Positions 1 through 7,538 of a stretch of DNA of 9,350 nt are shown piece after piece (the first letter of the stretch is position 1; each line of letters opens with the position of its first letter). A model generated the notes under the pieces. That model was not told the DNA's origin, did not search any database, and saw only the letters and a list, made by a program, of their open reading frames with translations. This DNA comes from JBBSQE01 sp038258095 (GTDB lineage Bacteria > Actinomycetota > Thermoleophilia > Solirubrobacterales > 70-9). The translations under genes and the position numbers were made by a program. The stretch spans positions 1 through 9,350 of the forward strand of contig JBBSQE010000127.1 of NCBI GenBank assembly GCA_038258095.1, written 5' to 3'.

Positions 1-210
1 CGTGTGGGTGGAGCGCTCGAAGTCGATCACCTGCTGGCCGTGCGCGATCGCCTCGGCGCGCTCACCATCGGCGATGCCGCGGACCGTCTCGTAACAGAGG
101 TCCGCGAAGACGATCAGGCCGATCTGGCGAAACAGATCGCCCCAGCCGTGAGGGAGCCTTGCTCCCACTGACGAGACGCGGCGGTGCATCCCGCCATTGT
201 ACGAAGCCAT
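1..210 (-). CDS. PAP2 / inositol-phosphotransferase-like membrane protein, N-terminal part
   Basis: The reverse strand reads open for 70 codons from ATG at 210-208 to the window edge, so only the N-terminus is present. It begins MASYNGGMHRRVSS and continues WGDLFRQIGLIVFADLCYET, then VRGIADGERAEAIAHGQQVI and DFERSTHT. A W-G-D-L-x-R-Q start, a first hydrophobic segment (about residues 29-40), VRGIADG and an IDFERSxH segment resemble from memory the N-termini of actinobacterial PAP2-superfamily proteins annotated as inositolphosphotransferase/Aur1-like. The catalytic PAP2 motifs would lie outside the window, so function is not proven. The start is uncertain: in-frame alternatives are ATG at 189 and GTG at 168, and none has a convincing Shine-Dalgarno site. 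The gene is divergent from the sugar kinase, with 125 bases between them. Calling a family from this fragment is inference. Confidence 0.55.
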   Translation of the reverse strand, partial: MASYNGGMHRRVSSVGARLPHGWGDLFRQIGLIVFADLCYETVRGIADGERAEAIAHGQQVIDFERSTHT

Positions 211-335
211 GCCCCTATATCTCAACCCCCGGCAAGCCGGAGGTCAGGACGAATACATTCGACCCTGCATGCCCCCGACGCGTAACCGGCACTCACTTTG
301 ACCTTCCGACCTCGATGGATCCCGGGAGGCGCCCG
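211..335. other. Divergent intergenic region
   Basis: This region separates the minus-strand PAP2-like gene from the plus-strand kinase and should hold both promoters. It contains two short perfect palindromes: CCGGCAAGCCGG (229-240) and GAATACATTC (251-260). A TTGACC at 298-303 resembles a -35 hexamer, but nothing like a -10 lies 16-18 bases downstream of it. I could not assign a convincing promoter on either strand. Confidence 0.4.
324..329 (+). promoter_or_regulatory. Ribosome binding site of the PfkB kinase
   Basis: GGGAGG lies six bases before ATG 336. It fixes the kinase start there, even though the reading frame is open from 159. Starting at 159 would add a 59-residue non-PfkB leader and run into the divergent gene. 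Confidence 0.8.
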
Positions 336-1232
336 ATGACGATCCTCTGCCTCGGCGAAGCGATCATCGACCTGGTCTGCGAGCGCCCCCTCGAGCGCCC
401 TGAGGACGCCGACTCGTTCGTCCCCCATCCCGGCGGGGCCCTGGCGAACGTCGCCGTGGCCGCGAGCCGGGCCGGAGGCGAAGCGGCGATCCTGGGCGGA
501 GTCGGTGACGAGCCGTGGGGCCGGTGGCTCGGGGACCGGCTGCGCGCCGAGGGCGTCCACCTCGGCTGGCTGGCGACGACCGGGGCCGCGCCGACGCCGA
601 TCGCGATGGTGACCTTCGGGCCCGAGCGCGAGCCGACCTTCTCCGTATATGGAGAGGGGATCGCCGCGACGATGGGCGCGGCCGGGCCCTACCTCGAGGA
701 GGCGATGGCCGGGGCGAGCGCGCTGATCTTCGGATCGAACACGCTCGTCGGCGAGGTTGAGAGAGCGCTGACGATGCGCGCGCGGCGACTTGCGCTCGAC
801 TCGGGCTTGCCGATACTCTTCGACCCGAACCTCCGGCCGAACGGCTGGAAGGACCTCGACCGCGCCGCCGGCTTCTGCCGTGAACTGTGCGACGGCGCCT
901 TCGCGGTGAAGTCGAACCTGGAGGAGGCGCAGCTTCTGACTGGGCGCGACGACGCGTCGAGCGCGGCCGCGGGACTGTGCTCGCTCGGAGCCCGGCTCGG
1001 GGTCGTGACCCGTGGAGCGGGCGGGGTGGTGATGCGCGGTGCCGCGAGCGCCGAGCTGCCGGCCGTCGACGTCGAGGTCGTCGCGCCGCTCGGTGCGGGC
1101 GACGCGTTCATCGGGGCGTTCGCCGCGGGCCTCGCCGGCGTCGGCTGGGATGCGGCACGGGCCGCTGAGGCTCTGCCGGTCGCTCTCGAAGCCGGCGCCA
1201 GGGCCTGCTCGGGCTGGAGCGCGCAAGCGTGA
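336..1232 (+). CDS. PfkB-family sugar kinase (fructokinase-like)
   Basis: This encodes a 298-residue cytoplasmic ATP-dependent carbohydrate kinase of the PfkB/ribokinase family, close to the usual 300-residue length. The start MTILCLGEAIIDLV is the typical first beta strand. GGALAN at residues 33-38 is the substrate-side glycine motif (PfkB signature 1). FDPNLRPNGW in mid-protein is the usual family DxNxR-type strand. GAGDAFIGAF at 253-262 is the C-terminal signature, with D256 as the catalytic base. The overall look is fructokinase-like, but fructose, 2-keto-3-deoxygluconate or another sugar cannot be separated by eye. The residues before GAGD are A250-P251-L252 instead of the common D-T-T/V, so the Asp that helps hold the activating monovalent cation in ribokinase is absent. 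Its stop overlaps the start of the endonuclease III gene, so the two are probably co-transcribed. Confidence 0.88.
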   Translation: MTILCLGEAIIDLVCERPLERPEDADSFVPHPGGALANVAVAASRAGGEAAILGGVGDEPWGRWLGDRLRAEGVHLGWLATTGAAPTPIAMVTFGPEREPTFSVYGEGIAATMGAAGPYLEEAMAGASALIFGSNTLVGEVERALTMRARRLALDSGLPILFDPNLRPNGWKDLDRAAGFCRELCDGAFAVKSNLEEAQLLTGRDDASSAAAGLCSLGARLGVVTRGAGGVVMRGAASAELPAVDVEVVAPLGAGDAFIGAFAAGLAGVGWDAARAAEALPVALEAGARACSGWSAQA

Positions 1233-1993
1233 CGCCCGCGGGCCCCGCGCCGAACCCCGGGCGCTCACCGAAGCCCTCACCCGGGCGCGCCGGCTGGAAG
1301 CGCCCGCCGCGCCGCCGAGTCCTCGCGATACGCAAACGCCTTCGCGAGATGTACGGCGAGCCGCTCTCGGTCCCCCACCGGAAACCGCTCGACGAGTTGG
1401 TTCGCACCGTCCTCTCGCAGGCGACAAGCGACGCCAACCGCGACCGCGCCTTCGGCCGGCTCGTCGAGCGCTTCCCGAGCTGGGAGGCGGTGCGCGATGC
1501 ACCGGAGGCCGAGGTTGAGGAGGCGATCCGCCCGGGCGGCCTCTCGAAGCAGAAGACGCCACGGATCCAGGCGGTCCTGCGTGGGGTGGGCGACGAGCTC
1601 GACCTCAACTGGCTCGAGACGGCGCCGCGCGACGAGGCGCTCGGCTTCCTCACAGCGCTGCCCGGCGTGGGCCGCAAGACCGCCGCCTGCGTACAGATCT
1701 TCACCTGGGGTCTGCCGGAGATCCCAGTCGACGTCCACGTCCACCGGGTCGGTGGGCGGCTCGGGCTCTTCCGCATGAACGCGCCCTTCGAGGAGGCGCA
1801 CGACGAGATGCTTGCCCTGACGCCCCCGGAGGACTCCTACGAGTTCCACATGAACCTGATCCGTCACGGGCGCGAGCTCTGCCGGCCGGCGCCGCGCTGC
1901 GACGAGTGCGCTCTGCGCCGAATGTGCCCCGCATTTCGCAAGGACCTCGTGGAACCGGCGAAGCCACGCCGGGCGAGGGGCCCCGGTAGGTAG
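1229..1993 (+). CDS. nth: Endonuclease III (DNA glycosylase/AP lyase)
   Basis: This is a base-excision-repair enzyme that removes oxidised pyrimidines and cleaves the resulting abasic site; 254 residues. The helix-hairpin-helix LPGVGRKTA (residues 144-152) carries the catalytic Lys K150, and VDVHV (167-171) carries the catalytic Asp D168. A C-terminal cysteine set, C218, C224, C227 and C233, forms the [4Fe-4S] loop; its spacing is C-x5-C-x2-C-x5-C rather than the x6-x2-x5 of the E. coli enzyme. LSQATSDANRDRAF is the usual early helix of the family. The GTG start at 1229 overlaps the kinase stop as GTGA, with GGAG at 1216-1219, so translation is coupled. The first 28 or so residues are a Pro/Arg-rich extension outside the domain. 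The only later ATG (1350) would remove domain residues. The pairing with a sugar kinase looks positional rather than functional. Confidence 0.9.
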   Translation: MTPAGPAPNPGRSPKPSPGRAGWKRPPRRRVLAIRKRLREMYGEPLSVPHRKPLDELVRTVLSQATSDANRDRAFGRLVERFPSWEAVRDAPEAEVEEAIRPGGLSKQKTPRIQAVLRGVGDELDLNWLETAPRDEALGFLTALPGVGRKTAACVQIFTWGLPEIPVDVHVHRVGGRLGLFRMNAPFEEAHDEMLALTPPEDSYEFHMNLIRHGRELCRPAPRCDECALRRMCPAFRKDLVEPAKPRRARGPGR

Positions 1994-2020
1994 TATCCGC
2001 GCCGCTGCGGCCGGGGCTCC
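1977..2020 (+). terminator. Stem-loop across the nth stop codon
   Basis: GGGGCCCCGG (1977-1986) pairs with CCGGGGCTCC (2011-2020): ten pairs with one G-T wobble. The loop holds a second small stem, CCGC (1997-2000) with GCGG (2007-2010), and the nth stop codon. No T-run follows, so termination is uncertain. It ends just before GGAG 2022-2025 upstream of the cytochrome gene and could instead act on that gene's translation. Confidence 0.4.
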
Positions 2021-2040
2021 CGGAGCGGCCAACCACACCC

Positions 2041-2460
2041 ATGAGCAAGCGACCGTTCGTCATCTTCGGAATCTTCGCCGCCATCCTCGCGGTGGTCATT
2101 CCCGTGTACGTGTTCGCGGGCAACGGAGAGGAGCAGGCGGGAGGCCGCGCGATCCCGCCGGATCTGGACAAGGGCAAGATGCTCTTTCAGATCAACTGCG
2201 GGACCTGCCACACCCTCTACGTGGCTGGCACCGACGGGAACTTCGGCCCGAACCTCGACCTCCTCCTGGCTCCCACCGGCCCACCGTCGCCGGACTCCGC
2301 CGCATCGACGATCAAGTCCACAAAGGCACGCGTTCTCAGCGCCATCAACAACGGCGTCGACACCACCACCACGACCGGCCGCATGCCGCAGGGGATCCTC
2401 TCCGGGCAACAGGCCGACCAAGTGGCCGAGTTCGTGGCCAACGTGGCGGGGCGCGGCTGA
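2041..2460 (+). CDS. Membrane-anchored class I cytochrome c
   Basis: A 139-residue monohaem cytochrome c. The N-terminus MSKRPFVIFGIFAAILAVVI, continuing to A26, is a signal anchor: two basic residues followed by about 20 hydrophobic residues with no clear cleavage site. The haem domain would therefore sit outside the cytoplasmic membrane. The haem-attachment motif is C53-G-T-C56-H57. M115 in GRMP is the likely sixth iron ligand, followed by the usual C-terminal helix (SGQQADQVAEFVANVAG). The length and layout fit small electron carriers of the respiratory chain; no oxidase or reductase subunit lies next to it in the window. A Thr run (TTTTT, about 109-113) precedes the ligand loop. The ATG start is preceded by GGAG at 2022-2025, a long 15-base gap, so the ribosome site is weak. 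A hairpin with a T-run follows at 2545-2579. Confidence 0.87.
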   Translation: MSKRPFVIFGIFAAILAVVIPVYVFAGNGEEQAGGRAIPPDLDKGKMLFQINCGTCHTLYVAGTDGNFGPNLDLLLAPTGPPSPDSAASTIKSTKARVLSAINNGVDTTTTTGRMPQGILSGQQADQVAEFVANVAGRG

Positions 2461-2544
2461 GACGAGCGTTACGGAGGGCGGATAGACGCCCCCGCCGCTA
2501 ACAGGCCGGTTCCGGGTCGATTAGGACGTTGACGCCCTCAGAGG

Positions 2545-2579
2545 GGCCGTTGAGGTCCCAATCTCACGGCCATCCTTTT
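2545..2579 (+). terminator. Rho-independent terminator after the cytochrome c gene
   Basis: GGCCGT-t-GAG (2545-2554) pairs with CTC-ACGGCC (2563-2571), a nine-pair stem with one bulged T and an eight-base loop. CCTTTTG follows, with T-run 2576-2579. It is the only hairpin plus T-run in the window. The same bases contain TTGAG-N8-CTCA, which resembles a HAIR with spacing one base short, so a regulatory reading is possible. Confidence 0.6.
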
Positions 2580-2621
2580 GCTAACGGGTATGGCCGATCG
2601 CACGGGGGACTCGTGTCAGGC

Positions 2622-2703
2622 CGGGAGGCGGCGGTGGGGCCGGTGACCTCCCGCCCCGTAGCGGCTCCCTCTGTGGCAGTTGTAGCGGAGGGGGAGGTGC
2701 CGG
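2622..2703 (+). repeat. Overlapping inverted repeats with alternative pairing
   Basis: CGGGAGG (2622-2628) can pair with CCTCCCG (2647-2653). The same central bases, ACCTCCC (2646-2652), can instead pair with GGGAGGT (2692-2698), extended by CCGG (2640-2643) with CCGG (2700-2703). The two structures exclude each other. The segment lies upstream of the predicted dnaK start point, so it matters as RNA only if transcription enters from further upstream. Confidence 0.4.
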
Positions 2704-2731
2704 TCCCGCCCCCCGTCCTGAGGCCGGGCCC

Positions 2732-2760
2732 TTGTGCGCTCCCGGGTGATCTGCCATACT
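2732..2760 (+). promoter_or_regulatory. Predicted dnaK promoter
   Basis: TTGTGC (2732-2737) and CATACT (2755-2760) are separated by 17 bases, a housekeeping-sigma layout. Transcription would start near 2767, leaving a leader of about 49 bases with CGGAGA (2803-2808) before ATG 2816. The shared box 2747-2777 covers the -10 element and the start point, as expected for repressor control. Confidence 0.55.
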
Positions 2761-2777
2761 CGCACTTAGATTTCTTG
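2747..2777 (+). promoter_or_regulatory. Composite box shared with clpB, candidate HspR operator (dnaK copy)
   Basis: TGATCT-N10-CACTTAGATTTCTTG recurs upstream of clpB at 7539-7569 with the same spacing and 15 consecutive identical bases. The spacer is unrelated apart from TC at offset 13-14. Inside it, ATCT and AGAT form inverted arms about two helical turns apart, and CTTAGAT and CTTGGGC are direct half-site-like repeats 9 bases apart. CTTG recalls the outer bases of the HAIR half-site CTTGAGT, but no full HAIR exists. Assignment to HspR is inference from position and operon content. Confidence 0.6.
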
Positions 2778-2815
2778 GGCAGTCCTAACGAAGCAAACGA
2801 ACCGGAGATGCAAGC

Positions 2816-4722
<1,907 letters not shown>

Positions 4723-4723
<1 letters not shown>

Positions 4724-5400
4724 TGACCGACCCACACGAGCGCCACGACGCCGCGGCAGGGGACATCCCCGCCGCGGCGCCCGACGTCGCCGAGGTGGTT
4801 GAGGCAGAGGTAGTGGACGCCGAGGTGGTTGAGGAGGAGCCCGTGGACGGCGAGGTCCCAGCCGAATCAGCCGAGGCGGCCGGCGAGGGCGCGGATGACG
4901 GCGCGGCCGTCGATGCCGACCTGACGCAACTTCTCTCCGAGACGGCGCAGGAGCGCGACCAGTACCTCGAACTCGCGCAGCGCACCCGCGCGGACTTCGA
5001 CAACTACCGCAAGCGGATGACCGCGGAGGTCACCGCGGCGGGCACCCGAGCGCGGGTCGAGCTGGCGACCGGGTTGATCGGGGTGCTCGACAACCTCGAG
5101 AATGCGCTGGCTGCGGCAGGTGTCGATCCGGCCGCAGCCCTGGTGGGGGAGACCGAGACGGAGGGGCATCTCGAGCAGGGCATCGTCCTCACCTATCGTG
5201 AGCTCGTGAACGTGCTGATGCGCGGAGGCGTCCAGCCGTATGACCCGGCTGGCGAGCAGTTCGATCCGACCTGGCACGAGGCCCTTCAGACCAGGCCCGC
5301 CGATGGGGCGGCCACCGGCACGGTCGTCGACGTGATACAGAAGGGCTACCGGGTCGACGACCAGGTCATCCGGGCAGCCCGCGTCGTGGTGGCGGAATAG
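4723..5400 (+). CDS. grpE: Nucleotide exchange factor GrpE
   Basis: This is the ADP-release factor for DnaK; 225 residues, acting as a dimer. Residues 1-65 are a disordered, Ala/Glu-rich tail holding three tandem five-residue repeats, EVVEA-EVVDA-EVVEE (24-38). The last two match the DnaK C-terminus exactly. A long coiled-coil helix follows (about 67-115: SETAQERDQYLELAQRTRAD, then FDNYRKRM, the GrpE hallmark). The C-terminal beta domain ends VVDVIQKGYRVDDQVIRAAR-VVVAE, the family signature. The ATG overlaps the dnaK stop by one base, and GAGGA at 4709-4713 inside dnaK serves as the ribosome site, so the two are translationally coupled. The core is normal; the repeat-bearing N-terminus is the unusual part. 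Confidence 0.95.
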
Positions 5401-5409
5401 GAGGAGCGC

Positions 5410-6534
5410 ATGGCCGACGATCCATACGCCGCCCTCGGCGTCACAAAGAAGTCAACCAACGAGGAGATCAAGAAGGCCTATCGCAAGCTCGTCCAGCGCC
5501 ACCATCCCGACCGGAACCCCGACGACCCCAAGGCGGAGGAGCGCTTCAAGGAGATCCAGGGCGCCTACGACATCCTCTCCGACCCCGCGAAGCGCAAGGA
5601 GTACGACCAGGGCGGGATGTTCGGCGGCTTCGGCGGCGCGCGCCCCGGCAACCCGTTCGGCGCCGGCGGCGGACCCAAGGTCTCCGATCTGGGCGACATC
5701 TTCTCCACGATCTTCCAGCGAGGCGGCGGGCCGCAGGAGGCCCAGCAGCGCGGCCGGGACCTCGAGACCGAGATCCGGCTCACCTTCGACCAGGCCGTGG
5801 ACGGCGACCAGATCACGATCACGGTTCCCAAGTCCGAGCGCTGCGTGACCTGCAGCGGGAAGGGCGCTGAGCCCGGCACCTTCCCGACCGTCTGTCCCCG
5901 CTGCGAGGGCCGCGGCGTCGACGCCCAGAGCCAGGGCTTCTTCTCGATCTCCCAGCCGTGCCCCCAATGCGGCGGCGCCGGTCAGATCATCGAGCACCCG
6001 TGCACCACCTGCGGCGGCTCCGGCCTGACCCGGCAGAGCAAGCGCTACAAGGTGAACATCCCCGCGGGCGTCCGCGACGGCACCCGGATCCGCCTTGCCG
6101 GGAAGGGCGAGGCCGGCCCGCGAGGTGGCCCTTCGGGCGACCTCTTCGTCACGACCCGGGTCACGCCATCCCCGATCTTCAAGCAGGCCGACGACGGCAA
6201 CCTCGACGTCACGCTTCCGGTCACCGTGGCTGAAGCCCTACAGGGCGGCACGGTGGAGGTGCCGACGCTGAACGGCCGCAAGCGGATCCGCATCCCCGCC
6301 GGCACTCAGCACGGCACCGTCCAGCGGCTCCGCGGCGAGGGCCCGGCTCGCGCCGGTTCGCGAGGGCGCGGGGACATCCGCTACCGCCTGGTCATCGACA
6401 TACCGAAGGAGCTCGACGCTGACCAGAAGCAGGCCGTCGAGAAGCTGGCCGAGTCTTTCAACGGGTACGACCCTCGCGCCGAGCTCCTTCGCAATGCGTC
6501 CGCGCCGTCGGGGAAGGTTCAGCAGGATGAGTGA
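5410..6534 (+). CDS. dnaJ: Type I J-domain co-chaperone DnaJ
   Basis: This protein delivers clients to DnaK and triggers its ATPase; 374 residues, normal for a class A DnaJ. The J domain spans about 4-70, with the essential HPD at 32-34 in RHHPDRN. A Gly/Phe-rich linker follows (about 72-92, GGMFGGFGGARPGNPFGAGG). There are four zinc-binding CxxCxGxG repeats, starting at C145, C162, C184 and C198, all intact. The two beta-barrel substrate-binding domains and the C-terminal dimerisation part follow. The strong GGAGG at 5400-5404 overlaps the grpE stop codon and sits five bases before ATG 5410. The end overlaps hspR by eight bases. The gene order matches the hspR-linked dnaJ of actinobacteria (often called dnaJ1). 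Confidence 0.97.
   Translation: MADDPYAALGVTKKSTNEEIKKAYRKLVQRHHPDRNPDDPKAEERFKEIQGAYDILSDPAKRKEYDQGGMFGGFGGARPGNPFGAGGGPKVSDLGDIFSTIFQRGGGPQEAQQRGRDLETEIRLTFDQAVDGDQITITVPKSERCVTCSGKGAEPGTFPTVCPRCEGRGVDAQSQGFFSISQPCPQCGGAGQIIEHPCTTCGGSGLTRQSKRYKVNIPAGVRDGTRIRLAGKGEAGPRGGPSGDLFVTTRVTPSPIFKQADDGNLDVTLPVTVAEALQGGTVEVPTLNGRKRIRIPAGTQHGTVQRLRGEGPARAGSRGRGDIRYRLVIDIPKELDADQKQAVEKLAESFNGYDPRAELLRNASAPSGKVQQDE
6510..6517 (+). promoter_or_regulatory. Ribosome binding site deciding the hspR start
   Basis: GGGGAAGG lies nine bases before ATG 6527. An upstream in-frame ATG at 6494 would add 11 mostly Arg-rich residues (MRPRRRGRFSR) and has no comparable site. It would also lengthen the overlap with dnaJ to 41 bases. 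Confidence 0.65.
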
Positions 6535-7030
6535 GCCCGACGAGACTTCCGGGGTGCGCAGGGTCACACGGCGGATCGAGGCGACGATCGACTCGGACCG
6601 CGGCGTCTTCATGATCTCGGTCGCCGCCGAGCTCGCCGAGATGCATCCGCAGACACTCCGCATGTACGAGCAGCGCGGGTTGATCGAGCCGAAGCGCTCG
6701 CCGAAGAACACCCGCCTCTACTCGCAGGCCGATGTCGGGCGCCTGCGCCGGATCCAGCAGATGACCTCCGAGGAGGGGTTGAACCTCGCCGGAGTCGAGA
6801 CCGTCCTCGAGATGGAGAACCGCGTCGAGGAGATGCGTGGCGAGCTCGAGAGAATGCGCAAGCGCACCGAGGAGCTGGAGCGGGAGATGGTCACCGAGGT
6901 CGAGAGGGTGCGACGCTCGCTCAAGGCCGAGATCGTCCCCTACGGCGCCTACGAGGCCCTGCCCGCGCCGGATGGAGGCGCGGGCTCAGTCTCGATCCCG
7001 GTCGAGCGGCCGGCGAAGGACGGAGCATGA
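6527..7030 (+). CDS. hspR: MerR-family heat-shock repressor HspR
   Basis: This is a DNA-binding repressor of the dnaK operon and clpB in actinobacteria; 167 residues. The MerR winged helix-turn-helix begins at about residue 27: VFMISVAAELAEMHPQTLRM, then YEQRGLIEPKRSPKNTRLYS. The sequence MHPQTLRMYEQRGL is the HspR recognition-helix signature. A long charged coiled coil (about 92-134) should form the dimer. HspR proteins usually begin right before the FxISVAA segment, so the 26-residue basic leader (RRVTRRIEA) and the tail beyond 135 make this copy longer than most as I know them. It has no extra Cys cluster or ligand domain. It is the fourth gene of the operon it should control, giving autoregulation; the stop overlaps the next start as ATGA. 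The target site is not a canonical HAIR here (see the shared box). Confidence 0.92.
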   Translation: MSEPDETSGVRRVTRRIEATIDSDRGVFMISVAAELAEMHPQTLRMYEQRGLIEPKRSPKNTRLYSQADVGRLRRIQQMTSEEGLNLAGVETVLEMENRVEEMRGELERMRKRTEELEREMVTEVERVRRSLKAEIVPYGAYEALPAPDGGAGSVSIPVERPAKDGA

Positions 7031-7413
7031 GGCGCCGCAGGGTCGACGGCCTCTCGCGAACCGCCGCCATCGGCATGGCGGCCGGGCGGGTCGGCATCGG
7101 CACCATTGCCCTCCTCGCTGCCAAGCCGGCGCTCGCGTCCGCGGGCTTCGATGCGGAGAACTCGTCGGCCCGCACCCTGTGCCGGATGGCAGGAGCGCGC
7201 GACCTCGCCGTGGCCGCCATGATCGCCGGCAGCCTGGAGAACCGTGATCGCCTCCGGGAAGCGACTCTCGCCGCCGTGGCGGCTGACGCTGCCGACGCTG
7301 CAATCTTCATCGTCGCCTCTCGGGACCCCGAGATGCGGCGCGCCGCCGCACTCAGCGCTCCCGCCGCATTCGCCGCCGTCGCCGGCGGCCTCTGGCTCGC
7401 CAACCGACTGTAG
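7027..7413 (+). CDS. Small four-helix membrane protein of unknown function
   Basis: A 128-residue protein that I do not recognise with certainty. It has a basic start (MRRRRVDGLSR) and four hydrophobic, Ala-rich segments: about 13-38, 58-70, 78-97 and 106-126. This suggests a small integral membrane protein with a cytoplasmic N-terminus. The motif RxxGxRD at 53-59 (RMAGARDLAV) and an ADAAD segment at 86-90 recall small actinobacterial membrane proteins of the DUF4267 type, from memory only. The ATG overlaps the hspR stop (ATGA), with GAAGGA at 7015-7020, so it is translated with hspR and should be heat-induced. A large hairpin follows seven bases after the stop, making it the last gene of the dnaK operon. 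Pure Ala-rich low complexity could exaggerate the helix count. Confidence 0.75.
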   Translation: MRRRRVDGLSRTAAIGMAAGRVGIGTIALLAAKPALASAGFDAENSSARTLCRMAGARDLAVAAMIAGSLENRDRLREATLAAVAADAADAAIFIVASRDPEMRRAAALSAPAAFAAVAGGLWLANRL

Positions 7414-7419
7414 AACGTT

Positions 7420-7464
7420 TCGTTGCGGGATTAGCGGTGCCCAGCGCCGTCCATCCCGCAACGA
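7420..7464 (+). terminator. Large stem-loop ending the dnaK operon
   Basis: TCGTTGCGGGAT (7420-7431) and ATCCCGCAACGA (7453-7464) form twelve perfect pairs. After a two-base mismatch, an inner stem of about seven pairs (7434-7440 with 7444-7450, including two G-T wobbles) closes on CCA. There is no T-run after it. CCATCCCGC from the 3' arm recurs at 7484-7492. It most likely terminates or protects the operon transcript and separates it from clpB. Confidence 0.6.
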
Positions 7465-7538
7465 TCGCGCGGCCACCGGGCAACCATCCCGCGGCGAGCC
7501 TTCGCGATGCCTCTGCGACGAGCAACCCCAAAAGGCGC

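Larger units (their letters stand above)
2461..2815. other. 355-base non-coding region upstream of dnaK
   Basis: I see no credible gene here. A frame open over 2529-2831 runs into dnaK and looks like nothing. The region holds a probable terminator (2545-2579), a G/C-rich set of overlapping inverted repeats (2622-2703), the dnaK promoter (2732-2760) and the box shared with clpB (2747-2777). A small GGGCG/CGCCC stem sits at 2476-2491 just after the cytochrome stop. No canonical HAIR or CIRCE element is present. Confidence 0.7.

Noticed and set aside
152..166. GGGAGC-CTT-GCTCCC perfect short hairpin
   Set aside because: It lies inside codons 15-20 of the PAP2-like gene, has a three-base loop and no T-run; probably a chance feature of G/C-rich coding DNA.
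159..335. Upstream extension of the kinase to a start at 159
   Set aside because: It adds residues unlike any PfkB N-terminus, overlaps the divergent gene, and has no ribosome site. ATG 336 has GGGAGG at the ideal distance and begins at the family's first strand.
222..1562. Minus-strand open frame (446 codons) opposite the kinase and nth
   Set aside because: It is Arg/Pro/Gly-rich, without a domain, and lies opposite two genes with conserved catalytic motifs.
2498..2525. tRNA T-arm-like GGTTCCGGGTCGA
   Set aside because: No acceptor, D-arm or anticodon stem can be built around it, and the T-loop consensus is not met.
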